Assembly (NCBI GenBank): GCA_963513935.1
Contig: OY740777.1
Location: 20,121,271-20,185,270 of the forward strand
Direction: 5' to 3'
Source: Aphrophora alni
Taxonomy: Eukaryota; Arthropoda; Insecta; Hemiptera; Aphrophoridae
DNA: 64,000 nt
In this document: in pieces, positions 33,327 to 44,700 of the stretch
Layout: each line of letters starts with the position of its first letter
Position numbering within the stretch: the stretch's first letter is position 1
The notes under the pieces: generated by a model
Seen by the model: only the letters and a program-made list of their open reading frames with translations
Told to the model about the DNA's origin: nothing
The model's database searches: none
Made by a program: the position numbers and the translations under genes

Positions 33327-36300
33327 TGTATATACAAGTCAAAACCCACTGACTGATCAAGAAATCTCTAGATCCAAGAAGCCTAGAGCTATGAATTTTT
33401 TAACATGGATTCGGATATGTCTGTAGACGCGTACTAAGAAAGGGTTTTCAAAATGTTCCACTTCAAGGATGTTTTCTACCCCTAAAGCATATCTCTGGAT
33501 CCAAGAAGCCTAGCGCTATGAATTTTTTAACATGGATTCGGATATGTCTGTAGACGCGTACTAAGAAAGAGTTTTCAAAATGTTCCACTTCAAGGATGTT
33601 TTCTACCCCTAAAGCATATCTCTAGATCCAAGAAGCCTAGAGCTATGAATTTTTTAACATGGATTCGGATATGTCTGTAGACGCGTACTAAGAAAGGGTT
33701 TTCAAAATGTTCCACTTCAAGGATGTTTTCTACCCCTAAAGCATATCTCTGGATCCAAGAAGCCTAGCGCTATGAATTTTTTAACATGGATTCGGATATG
33801 TCTGTAGACGCGTACTAAGAAAGAGTTTTCAAAATGTTCCACTTCAAGGATGTTTTCTACCCCTAAAGCATATCTCTGGATCCAAGAAGCCTAGAGCTAT
33901 GAATTTTTTAACATGGATTCGGATATGTCTGTAGACGCGTACTAAGAAAGGGTTTTCAAAATGTTCCACTTCAAGGATGTTTTCTACCCCTAAAGCATAT
34001 CTCTGGATCCAAGAAGCCTAGCGCTATGAATTTTTTTAACATGGATTCGGATAGGTCTGTAGACGCGTACTAAGAAAGAGTTTTCAAAATGTTCCACTTC
34101 AAGGATGTTTTCTACCCCTAAAGCATATCTCTGGATCCAAGAAGCCTAGCGCTATGAATTTTTTTAACATGGATTCGGATAGGTCTGTAGACGCGTACTA
34201 AGAAAGAGTTTTCAAAATGTTCCACTTCAAGGGTGTTTTCTACTCCTAAAGCATATCTCTGGATCCAAGAAGCCTAGAGCTATAAATTTTTTAACATGGA
34301 TTCGGATAGGTCTGTAGACGCGTACTAAGAAAGGGTTTTCAAAATGTTCCACTTCAAGGATGTTTTCTACCCCTAAAGCATATCTCTGGATCCAAGAAGC
34401 CTAGCGCTATGAATTTTTTTAACATGGATTCGGATATGTCTGTAGACGCGTACTAAGAAAGAGTTTTCAAAATGTTCCACTTCAAGGATGTTTTCTACCC
34501 CTAAAGCATATCTCTGGATCCAAGAAGCCTAGCGCTATGAATTTTTTTAACATGGATTCGGATAGGTCTGTAGACGCGTACTAAGAAAGAGTTTTCAAAA
34601 TGTTCCACTTCAAGGATGTTTTCTACCCCTAAAGCATATCTCTGGATCCAAGAAGCCTAGCGCTATGAATTTTTTAACATGGATTCGGATATGTCTGTAG
34701 ACGCGTACTAAGAAAGGGTTTTCAAAATGTTCCACTTCAAGGATGTTTTCTACCCCTAAAGCATATCTCTGGATCCAAGAAGCCTAGCGCTATGAATTTT
34801 TTTAACATGGATTCGGATAGGTCTGTAGACGCGTACTAAGAAAGAGTTTTCAAAATGTTCCACTTCAAGGATGTTTTCTACCCCTAAAGCATATCTCTGG
34901 ATCCAAGAAGCCTAGCGCTATGAATTTTTTAACATGGATTCGGATATGTCTGTAGACGCGTACTAAGAAAGGGTTTTCAAAATGTTCCACTTCAAGGATG
35001 TTTTCTACCCCTAAAGCATATCTCTGGATCCAAGAAGCCTAGCGCTATGAATTTTTTTAACATGGATTCGGATAGGTCTGTAGACGCGTACTAAGAAAGG
35101 GTTTTCAAAATGTTCCACTTCAAGGATGTTTTCTACCCCTAAAGCATATCTCTGGATCCAAGAAGCCTAGCGCTATGAATTTTTTTAACATGGATTCGGA
35201 TATGTCTGTAGACGCGTACTAAGAAAGAGTTTTCAAAATGTTCCACTTCAAGGATGTTTTCTACCCCTAAAGCATATCTCTGGATCCAAGAAGCCTAGCG
35301 CTATGAATTTTTTTAACATGGATTCGGATAGGTCTGTAGACGCGTACTAAGAAAGGGTTTTCAAAATGTTCCACTTCAAGGATGTTTTCTACCCCTAAAG
35401 CATATCTCTGGATCCAAGAAGCCTAGCGCTATGAATTTTTTTAACATGGATTCGGATATGTCTGTAGACGCGTACTAAGAAAGAGTTTTCAAAATGTTCC
35501 ACTTCAAGGATGTTTTCTACCCCTAAAGCATATCTCTGGATCCAAGAAGCCTAGCGCTATGAATTTTTTTAACATGGATTCGGATAGGTCTGTAGACGCG
35601 TACTAAGAAAGAGTTTTCAAAATGTTCCACTTCAAGGATGTTTTCTACCCCTAAAGCATATCTCTGGATCCAAGAAGCCTAGCGCTATGAATTTTTTTAA
35701 CATGGATTCGGATATGTCTGTAGACGCGTACTAAGAAAGAGTTTTCAAAATGTTCCACTTCAAGGATGTTTTCTACCCCTAAAGCATATCTCTGGATCCA
35801 AGAAGCCTAGAGCTATGAATTTTTTAACATGGATTCGGATAGGTCTGTAGACGCGTACTAAGAAAGAGTTTTCAAAATGTTCCACTTCAAGGGTGTTTTC
35901 TACCCCTAAAGCATATCTCTGGATCCAAGAAGCCTAGCGCTATGAATTTTTTTAACATGGATTCGGATAGGTCTGTAGACGCGTACTAAGAAAGAGTTTT
36001 CAAAATGTTCCACTTCAAGGATGTTTTCTACCCCTAAAGCATATCTCTGGATCCAAGAAGCCTAGCGCTATGAATTTTTTTAACATGGATTCGGATATGT
36101 CTGTAGACGCGTACTAAGAAAGAGTTTTCAAAATGTTCCACTTCAAGGATGTTTTCTACCCCTAAAGCATATCTCTGGATCCAAGAAGCCTAGAGCTATG
36201 AATTTTTTAACATGGATTCGGATAGGTCTGTAGACGCGTACTAAGAAAGGGTTTTCAAAATGTTCCACTTCAAGGATGTTTTCTACCCCTAAAGCATATC

Positions 36301-37102
36301 TCTGGATCCAAGAAGCCTAGCGCTATGAATTTTTTTAACATGGATTCGGATAGGTCTGTAGACGCGTACTAAGAAAGAGTTTTCAAAATGTTCCACTTCA
36401 AGGATGTTTTCTACCCCTAAAGCATATCTCTGGATCCAAGAAGCCTAGCGCTATGAATTTTTTTAACATGGATTCGGATAGGTCTGTAGACGCGTACTAA
36501 GAAAGAGTTTTCAAAATGTTCCACTTCAAGGATGTTTTCTACCCCTAAAGCATATCTCTGGATCCAAGAAGCCTAGCGCTATGAATTTTTTTAACATGGA
36601 TTCGGATAGGTCTGTAGACGCGTACTAAGAAAGGGTTTTCAAAATGTTCCACTTCAAGGGTGTTTTCTACTCCTAAAGCATATCTCTGGATCCAAGAAGC
36701 CTAGAGCTATAAATTTTTTAACATGGTTTGGGGTAAGTCAATAGACGCGTACTAAGAAAGGGTTTAGAAATGTTCCACTCCAAGGGTGTTTTTACCCCTA
36801 AAGCATATTTCTGAATCCAAGAAGACTAGAGCTATGAATATTTAAACATGGTTTGGGGTAGGTCTCTAGACGCGTACTAAGAAAGGGTTTTGAAAATGTT
36901 CCACTCCAAGGGTGTTTTTTACCCCTAAAACATATACCATATCTTTGTTATTTATGGAGCGATTTTGATCAAAATTGGTGTGTTGCTATATTTGGGCATA
37001 ATTCATTTCCATAATACCACCATTAATGTTGTGTTAAAAAAATATAATTTCTTTATAAAACTATCTCAACTATCCCCAGGTGAAACTGGGGCTATCAGCT
37101 AT
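33327..37102 (+). mobile_element. Helitron inflated by an internal satellite array
   Basis: The left end (TGTATATACAAGTC, then AAAACCCACTGACTGATCA) and the right end (CCCCAGGTGAAACTGGGG hairpin, then CTATCAGCTAT|T) match the 334-bp Helitron at 4141-4474 end to end. Here the terminal CTAG has become CTAT. Between them the ~127-bp internal segment, single at 4180-4310, is repeated about 28 times. The element is ~3.78 kb and without coding capacity. Confidence 0.85.
33364..36930 (+). repeat. 127-128-bp satellite array, ~28 units
   Basis: Units start ATCTCTGGATCCAAGAAGCC and end ACCCCTAAAGCAT. Unit starts at 33364, 33491, 33618 and 33745 show a 127-bp period; one extra T in a T-run gives 128 bp. 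Variants alternate (CTAGAGCTATG/CTAGCGCTATG, AAAGGGTTTT/AAAGAGTTTT, GGATATGTCTG/GGATAGGTCTG), and at the left end they alternate strictly, giving a 254-bp higher-order period. The last two units (from about 36690) are more like the single unit at 4180-4310, so the ancestral form survives at the edge. Confidence 0.95.
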
Positions 37103-37848
37103 TATTTTATAATTTAAATGAGATAAAATATTTAATACTTTAAGTAAATTGTATTGGGGCTTATCCTATTTGGTAAGATTCATTAAAACAGTTGTTTCAC
37201 AAGCTTTTAGAAACTTGTAATTGTTTATATTATATCACTACTTTCCATAAGTTAAGCAATAACGAGCCGTCTAGATTTGTATATATCAAAGCGTCTTAAC
37301 TTGCTACACTCGTGTCAGTGTCTCGGCACTGCGGGCCTCGAATCTATACATACGAGAAAGACCTTCCACTCCCTACGCTCAAGTCGGTGACGCGGCCTTC
37401 GTACCAAATACAAAACCACATTTTTTCGGGAAGTCAGGATTCTAAATTACATTTTTGCCGATATCTTCCCTATTTGTCGTCGTAGAGAGGTGGCGTTGGT
37501 ACAATTACATACAGAATTGAAATCTATACATTTATATAGAATTTAATGTACAAATAATACATGGGATAAGAAGGAAAAACGTTTTCATCACACTGCACCG
37601 AAAGCAGCTGTTCTCTATAACAGCTGAGAGCAACGAAAATAATAGAGTTTCCTAATCTCAAATTTAGAGCAAGGGGAAAACGATCAGCTGACTTTCCATT
37701 GCTCTAATTTAGTCTCGTCTTTGTCCACCAGGAGCGCACTTATGTTTCTTTCCAATGCATTTGTGCGTTTGAAATTAGCTGATCTTATACAATTAACAAT
37801 TAGAACTGTCAAAACAAATAGTCAAATTTTACTGTTGTATTTACGTGT
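37103..37848. other. Non-coding DNA with dispersed repeat E
   Basis: Bases about 37440-37560 (CTATTTGTCGTCGTAGAGAG, ACAGAATTGAAATCTATACA) match 53225-53340 and, inverted, 47955-48050. This is a third small dispersed family, E. A GC-richer segment at 37290-37420 precedes it. No gene is seen. Confidence 0.5.
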
Positions 37849-38945
37849 TTGAAAATGACTGTTGCAAATGTTTCTAACATAGCAAATAAGTTATTGAAAA
37901 CAAGCTTCAGACATATCACTAAACCTACTATCAGTGAAATCTCGTATGAAGAGGAATATAGTAAGTTTTCTGAGTGGTGCACAGTTAAAAATTTTAAACC
38001 AAAACAAATGAGAGACTTGGTTTTATTTGTCTGATAAATCAAAAAACCTGAAACCTTATGGAGTAGATTTTCGATGATTAAGAATTGTTTACAAATAATA
38101 GTACACAGATGATTCTAATTTTCCATCATTTCTGAAATGCCAATCTATTGGTTATCAATTTAAAACATCTAAATTATTCAATGCTGATGAAGGAAAGTTC
38201 ATGGTCAACGCATTTGATAATGAGTATTTATTAACCAGTTATTTTGGTGTCTATGGTGGATGTCAAAACGATGACCTGTAATATTTGAATGTAGATGATG
38301 TTAGACACAATGGCAATTGCTTTGTTGTTTTCCTTAATGATGGTAAAACAGACAAAAAACGAAGTTTCGTGGCATATAGGGTATTTAATTTGTTAATACT
38401 TGTCATTGCGCCCTAAACACACTGAGAGTAAAAATATTTGATTGCCTACAGGAAAGGTAAGTGTGTTTCACAAAATGTTGCTCCTTGTCACACATTAAGT
38501 TCAGTGCCAAAAATAGTGAATAGCTAAAGTTAGGAAAAAAAGAAAAAAGAAGAAAAAAAACAACAACAACAATGAGAGCTACACAGGACCCGCCCTAACC
38601 TCGGCTACCATGTTAAGTGGAGGGAGGAGGGGATTTTTACACGCCCTAAAAACTCACTGAGGATGGAAATCGTCAACTGTTGCTGAAGGATATATGGAGG
38701 ATTCAGATTGTAGAAAAGTACAGTTATCAAGAAAACTGTTCTGTAGGCCTAATGTAAACAGTTCAGCTACCGAGAGAACACAGCAAAACTGTTGAAAATC
38801 GGAAAACTGTAGACAGCGAAACTGATTTTTGTAAACTCAGATATGATGTTAGTGGAACAACAAAAGTCCAAAATATGGATAATATAAACATGACCACTAT
38901 AAACGTGGCAACATTACAGGGACTTAAGAAAAAACTTTTCAATGT
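37849..38945 (+). pseudogene. Crypton-like tyrosine recombinase pseudogene
   Basis: Starts at ATG 37855 (MTVANVSNIANKLL). Pieces in order: a core-binding-like N-terminus (ISYEEEYSKFSEWCTVKN, PKQMRDLVLF); after a frameshift at about 38030, SDKSKNLKPYGVDFR; then YQFKTSKLFNADEGKFM and SYFGVYGGCQNDDL (38235-38280); and finally GWKSSTVAEGYMEDS (38663-38707) with the candidate nucleophile Tyr at 38691-38693. In related insect proteins the GGCRCDEL-like box carries the catalytic Arg; here it reads GGCQNDDL, so that Arg is gone. The H-x-x-R region lies in a gap at about 38480-38640, replaced by low-complexity and unrelated sequence. Multiple stops. Clearly dead; the Crypton assignment is by recognition of these boxes. 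Confidence 0.75.
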
Positions 38946-39051
38946 TACCAATAAATAAACATTGAGCTTGACTTGTGAATAAATATTAGATAAAAAAAAA
39001 TTAAAAAACTCGAACACAAGATCTCACCAAAATTACGTTTACTTAATCAAA

Positions 39052-39082
39052 CGCGTTTCAACGACAAAGTCGTCACCCTCAG
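39052..39082 (-). other. Hammerhead-like hairpin motif
   Basis: The minus strand reads CTGAGGGT, then stem GACGAC / GTCGTT with TTT loop (six pairs, one G-U), then GAAACGCG. The CTGANGA box is CTGAGGG here, with one core base off. Confidence 0.4.
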
Positions 39083-39129
39083 TGATATATGAGCTACAAT
39101 AAATAAACTATATTGTAGCTAATGTATGA

Positions 39130-39160
39130 CTGAGGATGGCAACTTCGTCGTTGAAACGCG
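39130..39160 (+). other. Hammerhead-like hairpin motif
   Basis: CTGAGGAT, stem GGCAAC / GTCGTT (imperfect) with TTC loop, then GAAACGCG. The CTGANGA and GAAAC boxes are both intact. Confidence 0.4.
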
Positions 39161-39240
39161 TTTGATTAAGTAAACGTAATTTTGGTGAGATCTTGTGTTC
39201 GAATTTTTTTTTTCTTCTATCTAATGTTACCAATAATCAA

Positions 39241-39895
39241 AATTGTACCATAAACATCAATCTGAACTTTTAAATTGTAAGTTTCTTATGTTGTTTGTTG
39301 AGAATTTTGTTTGTAATAAATATTAAAATTATTTATGACGTAATAGTTTTTAATTTGCTTAGGCCAATTGTGTGTTTTTCTTGCATCATGATGAAAATCA
39401 TCGTTCATAACTTGTATCGAAAGTACTTTTCCAGTGATTGATCGAATTTCCGTTCTCGGTAAAGGTCTACTTACGGTACTACTAATGAAATATACTTAAA
39501 CAAACTTACCCTAATAGATAAGATCCTCCGATCTACCAATACAATACAATATAACATTTTCTACAAGGCTCAAGAGACAATTATTGAGCGTTACATTTAG
39601 ACGATCTGTTTGTATTATATTATATTTTCGAACTTACAGCTTCAGATATAGTAATGATGGCTAACTTAGCCTCAAACTCATGAACGAAGTATAAATTCCT
39701 CTTCCATCACGTCAACGTAAAGCAACATTACGAGGAGTTTGTTGTATAATAACATACAGCAGTCACATGTCGGTATGACTCATGCACACGGCGGAAATGA
39801 GCACGTCGCAAACAATTTAACAATGAATGGAACACCGGAAGTTTTAGTTGTACAACTGCCGATTGTTGAATAATTGTTGATAACTCGTGCTTCTA
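39241..39895. other. Non-coding DNA with family C fragment
   Basis: A family C fragment lies at about 39510-39680 (GATCTACCAATACAATAC, TTTTCTACAAGGCTCAAGAG, ACATTTAGACGATCTGTTTG). Nothing else recognised. Confidence 0.45.
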
Positions 39896-40329
39896 ACGGG
39901 TGTTTCAAAAAGGACGCAACCCTATTTTTGATGACGTGGAATTTATTAATTAAAAAATTTATATAACATTATATAAGTATACGACATTCAAATTACCTTT
40001 AATTTTTTATAATAAATGTTAGAAATGACTTCCTTCGTTTACAATGCAGGTTCGGGTACTTTTCGTAGCGTTTGCTCAGTAATGTTTGAAATCTCACTTT
40101 CAATGTTATCCTTCAATTCGTCAAGTGTATGAGGATTTTTGAAAAACTTTACTTTTTAAATATCCCCAAAGGCCACAGTCCTTTTGATATCACACGATGG
40201 CCTAAAAAATAGTTTTTATACGCGCAATAAGTCTCAATAATAAACACACGTTCGTACTTGGAAAAAGACAGTTTAAAATATACATACAAATACAAATCCA
40301 TACTAGAATAGCACTAGGGCATTACAATA

Positions 40330-40718
40330 ACACATGATGAGTCAACAAAGGTATCTTCGCCGTATCATGAACATTCATTGGCCTGAGATCATTACAAACG
40401 AGGATTTATGGAGAGAAACAGGTCAAATTCGGGCCAAACTGCAGATTCGGGAGAGGAAGTGGAGGTGGTTAGGACATACACTGAGGAAGCCAGACGGAAC
40501 CATTGAGAAAGAGGCCCTAGATTGGAACCCGCAAGGTGTCAGAAGAAGAGGTCGACCCCGAGAAACCTGGAAGAGGACCATTATTAAAGAAGCAAAAGAG
40601 GCCAACAAGACTTGGGGAGAAGTAAAGGCACTTGCTGGAGACAGGGACAGATGGAGAGCTCTACTGGACGTCCTATGCTCCAATAGGAGATAAAAGGAAA
40701 TAAGTCAAGTCAAGTCAA
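40330..40718 (+). mobile_element. 5'-truncated RTE-like LINE 3' end
   Basis: The insertion includes the C-terminal 119 codons of the reverse transcriptase protein, a stop at 40691, and a 3' tail of AAGTC pentamers (40702-40718). Short tandem repeats instead of poly(A) at the 3' end fit RTE-type elements. It lies inside the mariner-like element, so it is the younger insertion. Confidence 0.75.
40334..40693 (+). pseudogene. Reverse-transcriptase C-terminal fragment
   Basis: Uninterrupted 119-residue frame with LRRIMNIHWPEIITNEDLW, the basic KWRWLGHTLRKPDG block, DWNPQGVRRRGRPRETWKR and a WRALLDVLCSNRR end. This is the distal domain after the RT palm in RTE-type endonuclease/reverse transcriptases. 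Palm and endonuclease domains are absent through 5' truncation. The lack of stops suggests a fairly recent insertion. Confidence 0.85.
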
Positions 40719-40820
40719 AATGAGAACAGTTATGCCAAATGATATTTGGGGAAGAAAAATTTACCTATGCGTAACGTATACCTTCTTAATATCCGGGTTT
40801 CGTCCTTTTTGAAACACGCG

Positions 40821-41779
40821 TTACTTTGGTTAATAGTAATAATACGCATGCGACGGACAAATACAAAATAAATGGTGAGAAAACGCTGCACAAACTTTCT
40901 CTACACATAACCGAACATTTTTCACGGAATTATCCCTATTATGACAACTGCAATGGCCTCAGTAAATCGAAATGATTTTCGACGAGCCTTACTCTATCAT
41001 CTCTCTCTCCTGGCTGTGGAGATCTGGATATACGATAGGCGACAAACATCTTTACAATAACAACTTTATTGGACTCGGATGGAACCATTTATGTTTTGTA
41101 CTATTCATATAATTTTTTTCTATAGTACGTATTGTTATTACGTAAAAGATAAAGCTTTCCAGGTTTCCTTTTTACCAACTCTTGTTCTCTACCGCTCCTG
41201 ACGCTGGGTATTCGAGAGCTAATGGTTTTCATTTTATGTTCTTCCTTTTTTCAGAAGATGATGATGATGACCGAGATGTTTTTGCCTTTAAACGAGAAAA
41301 ATATTTATTGCCTATTACGTATATATATGAGAAAGTAAACATATAAGCCTAACCTAACCTTACTTTCATGCTGTCACTATAGTCTTCTAGCCTTCAATGA
41401 AACTGCACACTTACCTGTAAAACAAATACATGTATTAGAATAAAATAACAAAAACATTACAATAAATAGCAAAAACATTAATTTAAACACTTCCTAACGT
41501 GTAGGCCTATATTGTTAACTCAACAAATTATCACAAAAACCAAATTAATTATAAAATAAAGTAGTGCGACAACAAATGAAAATTTCAAAAAAAGAAATAC
41601 GGCAAAATTTGATTACATCAAATGTTACTAAAAAATTTTACAAAATAACATATTAACCTTATGTCGGAACCGGAACTGGTTGGGAATTGGACTGATTACT
41701 ATTGTTTAGGTATCAGAAGGGCTTCGACAATATGCCTATTCAGTAGGAAATGACATGGTAGGAGTTTAGAAAGGAGTTC
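40821..41779. other. Non-coding DNA with family A copy
   Basis: Family A copy at about 41160-41300 (TTACCAACTCTTGTTCTCTA, CCTGACGCTGGGTATTCGAG, GAAGATGATGATGATGACCG). A CCTAACCTAACC telomere-like patch lies at 41349-41361. The rest shows nothing. Confidence 0.5.
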
Positions 41780-44700
41780 CTCCCAAGGGGATCAGCCCTC
41801 GGAGTGCCGTCGGGATCACCCTTCAGACAACGAACGGGGAAGTCCGTGCTGCCGGGATCAGCCTAGAGACAACGAACGGGGAAGTCCGTGCTGCCGGATC
41901 AGCTGACAGACCACTCGGAGGGTGGAACGTTCATCCTGGAGGGATCAGACTTCAGACAACGAACGGGGAAGTCCGTGCTGCCGGATCAGATGAGAGACCA
42001 CTCGGAGGGTGGAACGTTCATCCTGGAGGGATCAGACTTCAGACAACGAACGGGGAAGTCCGTGCTGCCGGGATCAGCCTAGAGACAACGAACGGGGAAG
42101 TCCGTGCTGCCGGATCAGCTGACAGACCACTCGGAGGGTGGAACGTTCATCCTGGAGGGATCAGACTTCAGACAACGAACGGGGAAGTCCGTGCTGCCGG
42201 ATCAGATGAGAGACCACTCGGAGGGTGGAACGTTCATCCTGGAGGGATCAGACTTCAGACAACGAACGGGGAAGTCCGTGCTGCCGGGATCAGCTGAGAG
42301 ACCACTCGGAGGGTGGAACGTTCATCCTGGAGGGATCAGACTTCAGACAACGAACGGGGAAGTCCGTGATGCCGGATCAGCTGACAGACCACTCGGAGGG
42401 TGGAACGTTCATCCTGGAGGGATCACCTTTCAAACAACGATCGGGGAAGTCCGTGCTGCCGGATCAGCTGACAGACCACTCGGAGGGTGGAACGTTCATC
42501 CTGGAGGGATCAGACTTCAGACAACGAACGGGGAAGTCCGTGCTGCCGGATCAGATGAGAGACCACTCGGAGGGTGGAACGTTCATCCTGGAGGGATCAG
42601 ACTTCAGACAACGAACGGGGAAGTCCGTGCTGCCGGGATCAGCCTAGAGACAACGAACGGGGAAGTCCGTGCTGCCGGATCAGCTGACAGACCACTCGGA
42701 GGGTGGAACGTTCATCCTGGAGGGATCAGACTTCAGACAACGAACGGGGAAGTCCGTGCTGCCGGATCAGATGAGAGACCACTCGGAGGGTGGAACGTTC
42801 ATCCTGGAGGGATCAGACTTCAGACAACGAACGGGGAAGTCCGTGCTGCCGGGATCAGCTGAGAGACCACTCGGAGGGTGGAACGTTCATCCTGGAGGGA
42901 TCAGACTTCAGACAACGAACGGGGAAGTCCGTGATGCCGGATCAGCTGACAGACCACTCGGAGGGTGGAACGTTCATCCTGGAGGGATCACCTTTCAAAC
43001 AACGAACGGGGAAGTCCGTGCTGCCGGATCAGCTGACAGACCACTCGGAGGGTGGAACGTTCATCATGGAGGGATCAGACTTCAAACAACGAACGGGGAA
43101 GTCCGTGCTGCCGGATCAGCTGACAGACCACTCGGAGGGTGGAACGTTCATCCTGGAGGGATCAGACTTCAGACAACGAACGGGGAAGTCCGTGATGCCG
43201 GATCAGCTGACAGACCACTCGGAGGGTGGAACGTTCATCCTGGAGGGATCAGCCTAGAGACAACGAACGGGGAAGTCCGTGCTGCCGGGATCAGCTGACA
43301 GACCACTCGGAGGGTGGAACGTTCATCCTGGAGGGATCATCTTTCAGACAACGAACGGGGAAGTCCGTGCTGCCGGGATCAGCTGAGAGACCACTCGGAG
43401 GGTGGAACGTTCATCCTGGAGGGATCACCTTTCAGACAACGAACGGGGAAGTCCGTGCTGCCGGGATCAGCTGACAGACCACTCGGAGGGTGGAACGTTC
43501 ATCCTGGAGGGATCATCTTTCAGACAACGAACGGGGAAGTCCGTGCTGCCGGGATCAGCTGAGAGACCACTCGGAGGGTGGAACGTTCATCCTGGAGGGA
43601 TCACCTTTCAGACAACGAACGGGGAAGTCCGTGCTGCCGGGATCAGCTGAGAGACCACTCGGAGGGTGGAACGTTCATCCTGGAGGGATCAAACTTCAGA
43701 CAACGAACGGGGAAGTCCGTGCTGCCGGATCAGCTGACAGACCACTCGGAGGGTGGAACGTTCATCCTGGAGGGATCAGCCTAGAGACAACGAACGGGGA
43801 AGTCCGTGCTGCCGGGATCAGCTGACAGACCACTCGGAGGGTGGAACGTTCATCCTGGAGGGATCATCTTTCAGACAACGAACGGGGAAGTCCGTGCTGC
43901 CGGGATCAGCTGAGAGACCACTCGGAGGGTGGAACGTTCATCCTGGAGGGATCACCTTTCAGACAACGAACGGGGAAGTCCGTGCTGCCGGGATCAGCTG
44001 ACAGACCACTCGGAGGGTGGAACGTTCATCCTGGAGGGATCATCTTTCAGACAACGAACGGGGAAGTCCGTGCTGCCGGGATCAGCTGAGAGACCACTCG
44101 GAGGGTGGAACGTTCATCCTGGAGGGATCACCTTTCAGACAACGAACGGGGAAGTCCGTGCTGCCGGGATCAGCTGAGAGACCACTCGGAGGGTGGAACG
44201 TTCATCCTGGAGGGATCAAACTTCAGACAACGAACGGGGAAGTCCGTGCTGCCGGATCAGCTGACAGACCACTCGGAGGGTGGAACGTTCATCCTGGAGG
44301 GATCAGCCTTCAGACAACGAACGGGGAAGTCCGTGCTGCCGGGATCAGCTGACAGACCACTCGGAGGGTGGAACGTTCATCCTGGAGGGATCAGCCTAGA
44401 GACAACGAACGGGGAAGTCCGTGCTGCCGGATCAGCTGACAGACCACTCGGAGGGTGGAACGTTCATCCTGGAGGGATCAGCCTTCAGACAACGAACGGG
44501 GAAGTCCGTGCTGCCGGGATCAGCTGACAGACCACTCGGAGGGTGGAACGTTCATCCTGGAGGGATCATCTTTCAGACAACGAACGGGGAAGTCCGTGCT
44601 GCCGGATCAGCTGACAGACCACTCGGAGGGTGGAACGTTCATCCTGGAGGGATCAGCCTTCAGACAACGAACGGGGAAGTCCGTGCTGCCGGGATCAGCT

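Larger units (their letters stand above)
38950..39240. mobile_element. Foldback element, family F copy 2
   Basis: The arm at 38994-39105 (AACTCGAACACAAGATCTCA, CTTAATCAAACGCGTTTCAA) is an almost perfect inverse of 39115-39228, around a short TATATTGTAGCT centre. It shares flanking TTGAGCTTGACTTGTGAATA with the copies at 9555 and 52140. Each arm carries a CTGA...GAAAC hairpin motif. Confidence 0.88.
39897..40820 (-). mobile_element. Mariner-like element interrupted by a LINE
   Basis: Ends CGGGTGTTTCAAAAAGGACG (39897-39916) and, inverted, CGCGTGTTTCAAAAAGGACG (ending 40820) form inverted repeats extending to AACCC. The minus strand at about 40145-40050 reads NPHTLDELKDNIESEISNIT followed by EQTLRKVPEPAL, the C-terminal region of a mariner-like transposase, then a stop. 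The upstream catalytic part is missing, partly through the LINE insertion and partly through decay. Confidence 0.7.

Noticed and set aside
33364..36930. CRISPR-like regular repeat array
   Set aside because: The units are contiguous 127-bp tandem repeats with no unique spacers, in a eukaryotic Helitron.
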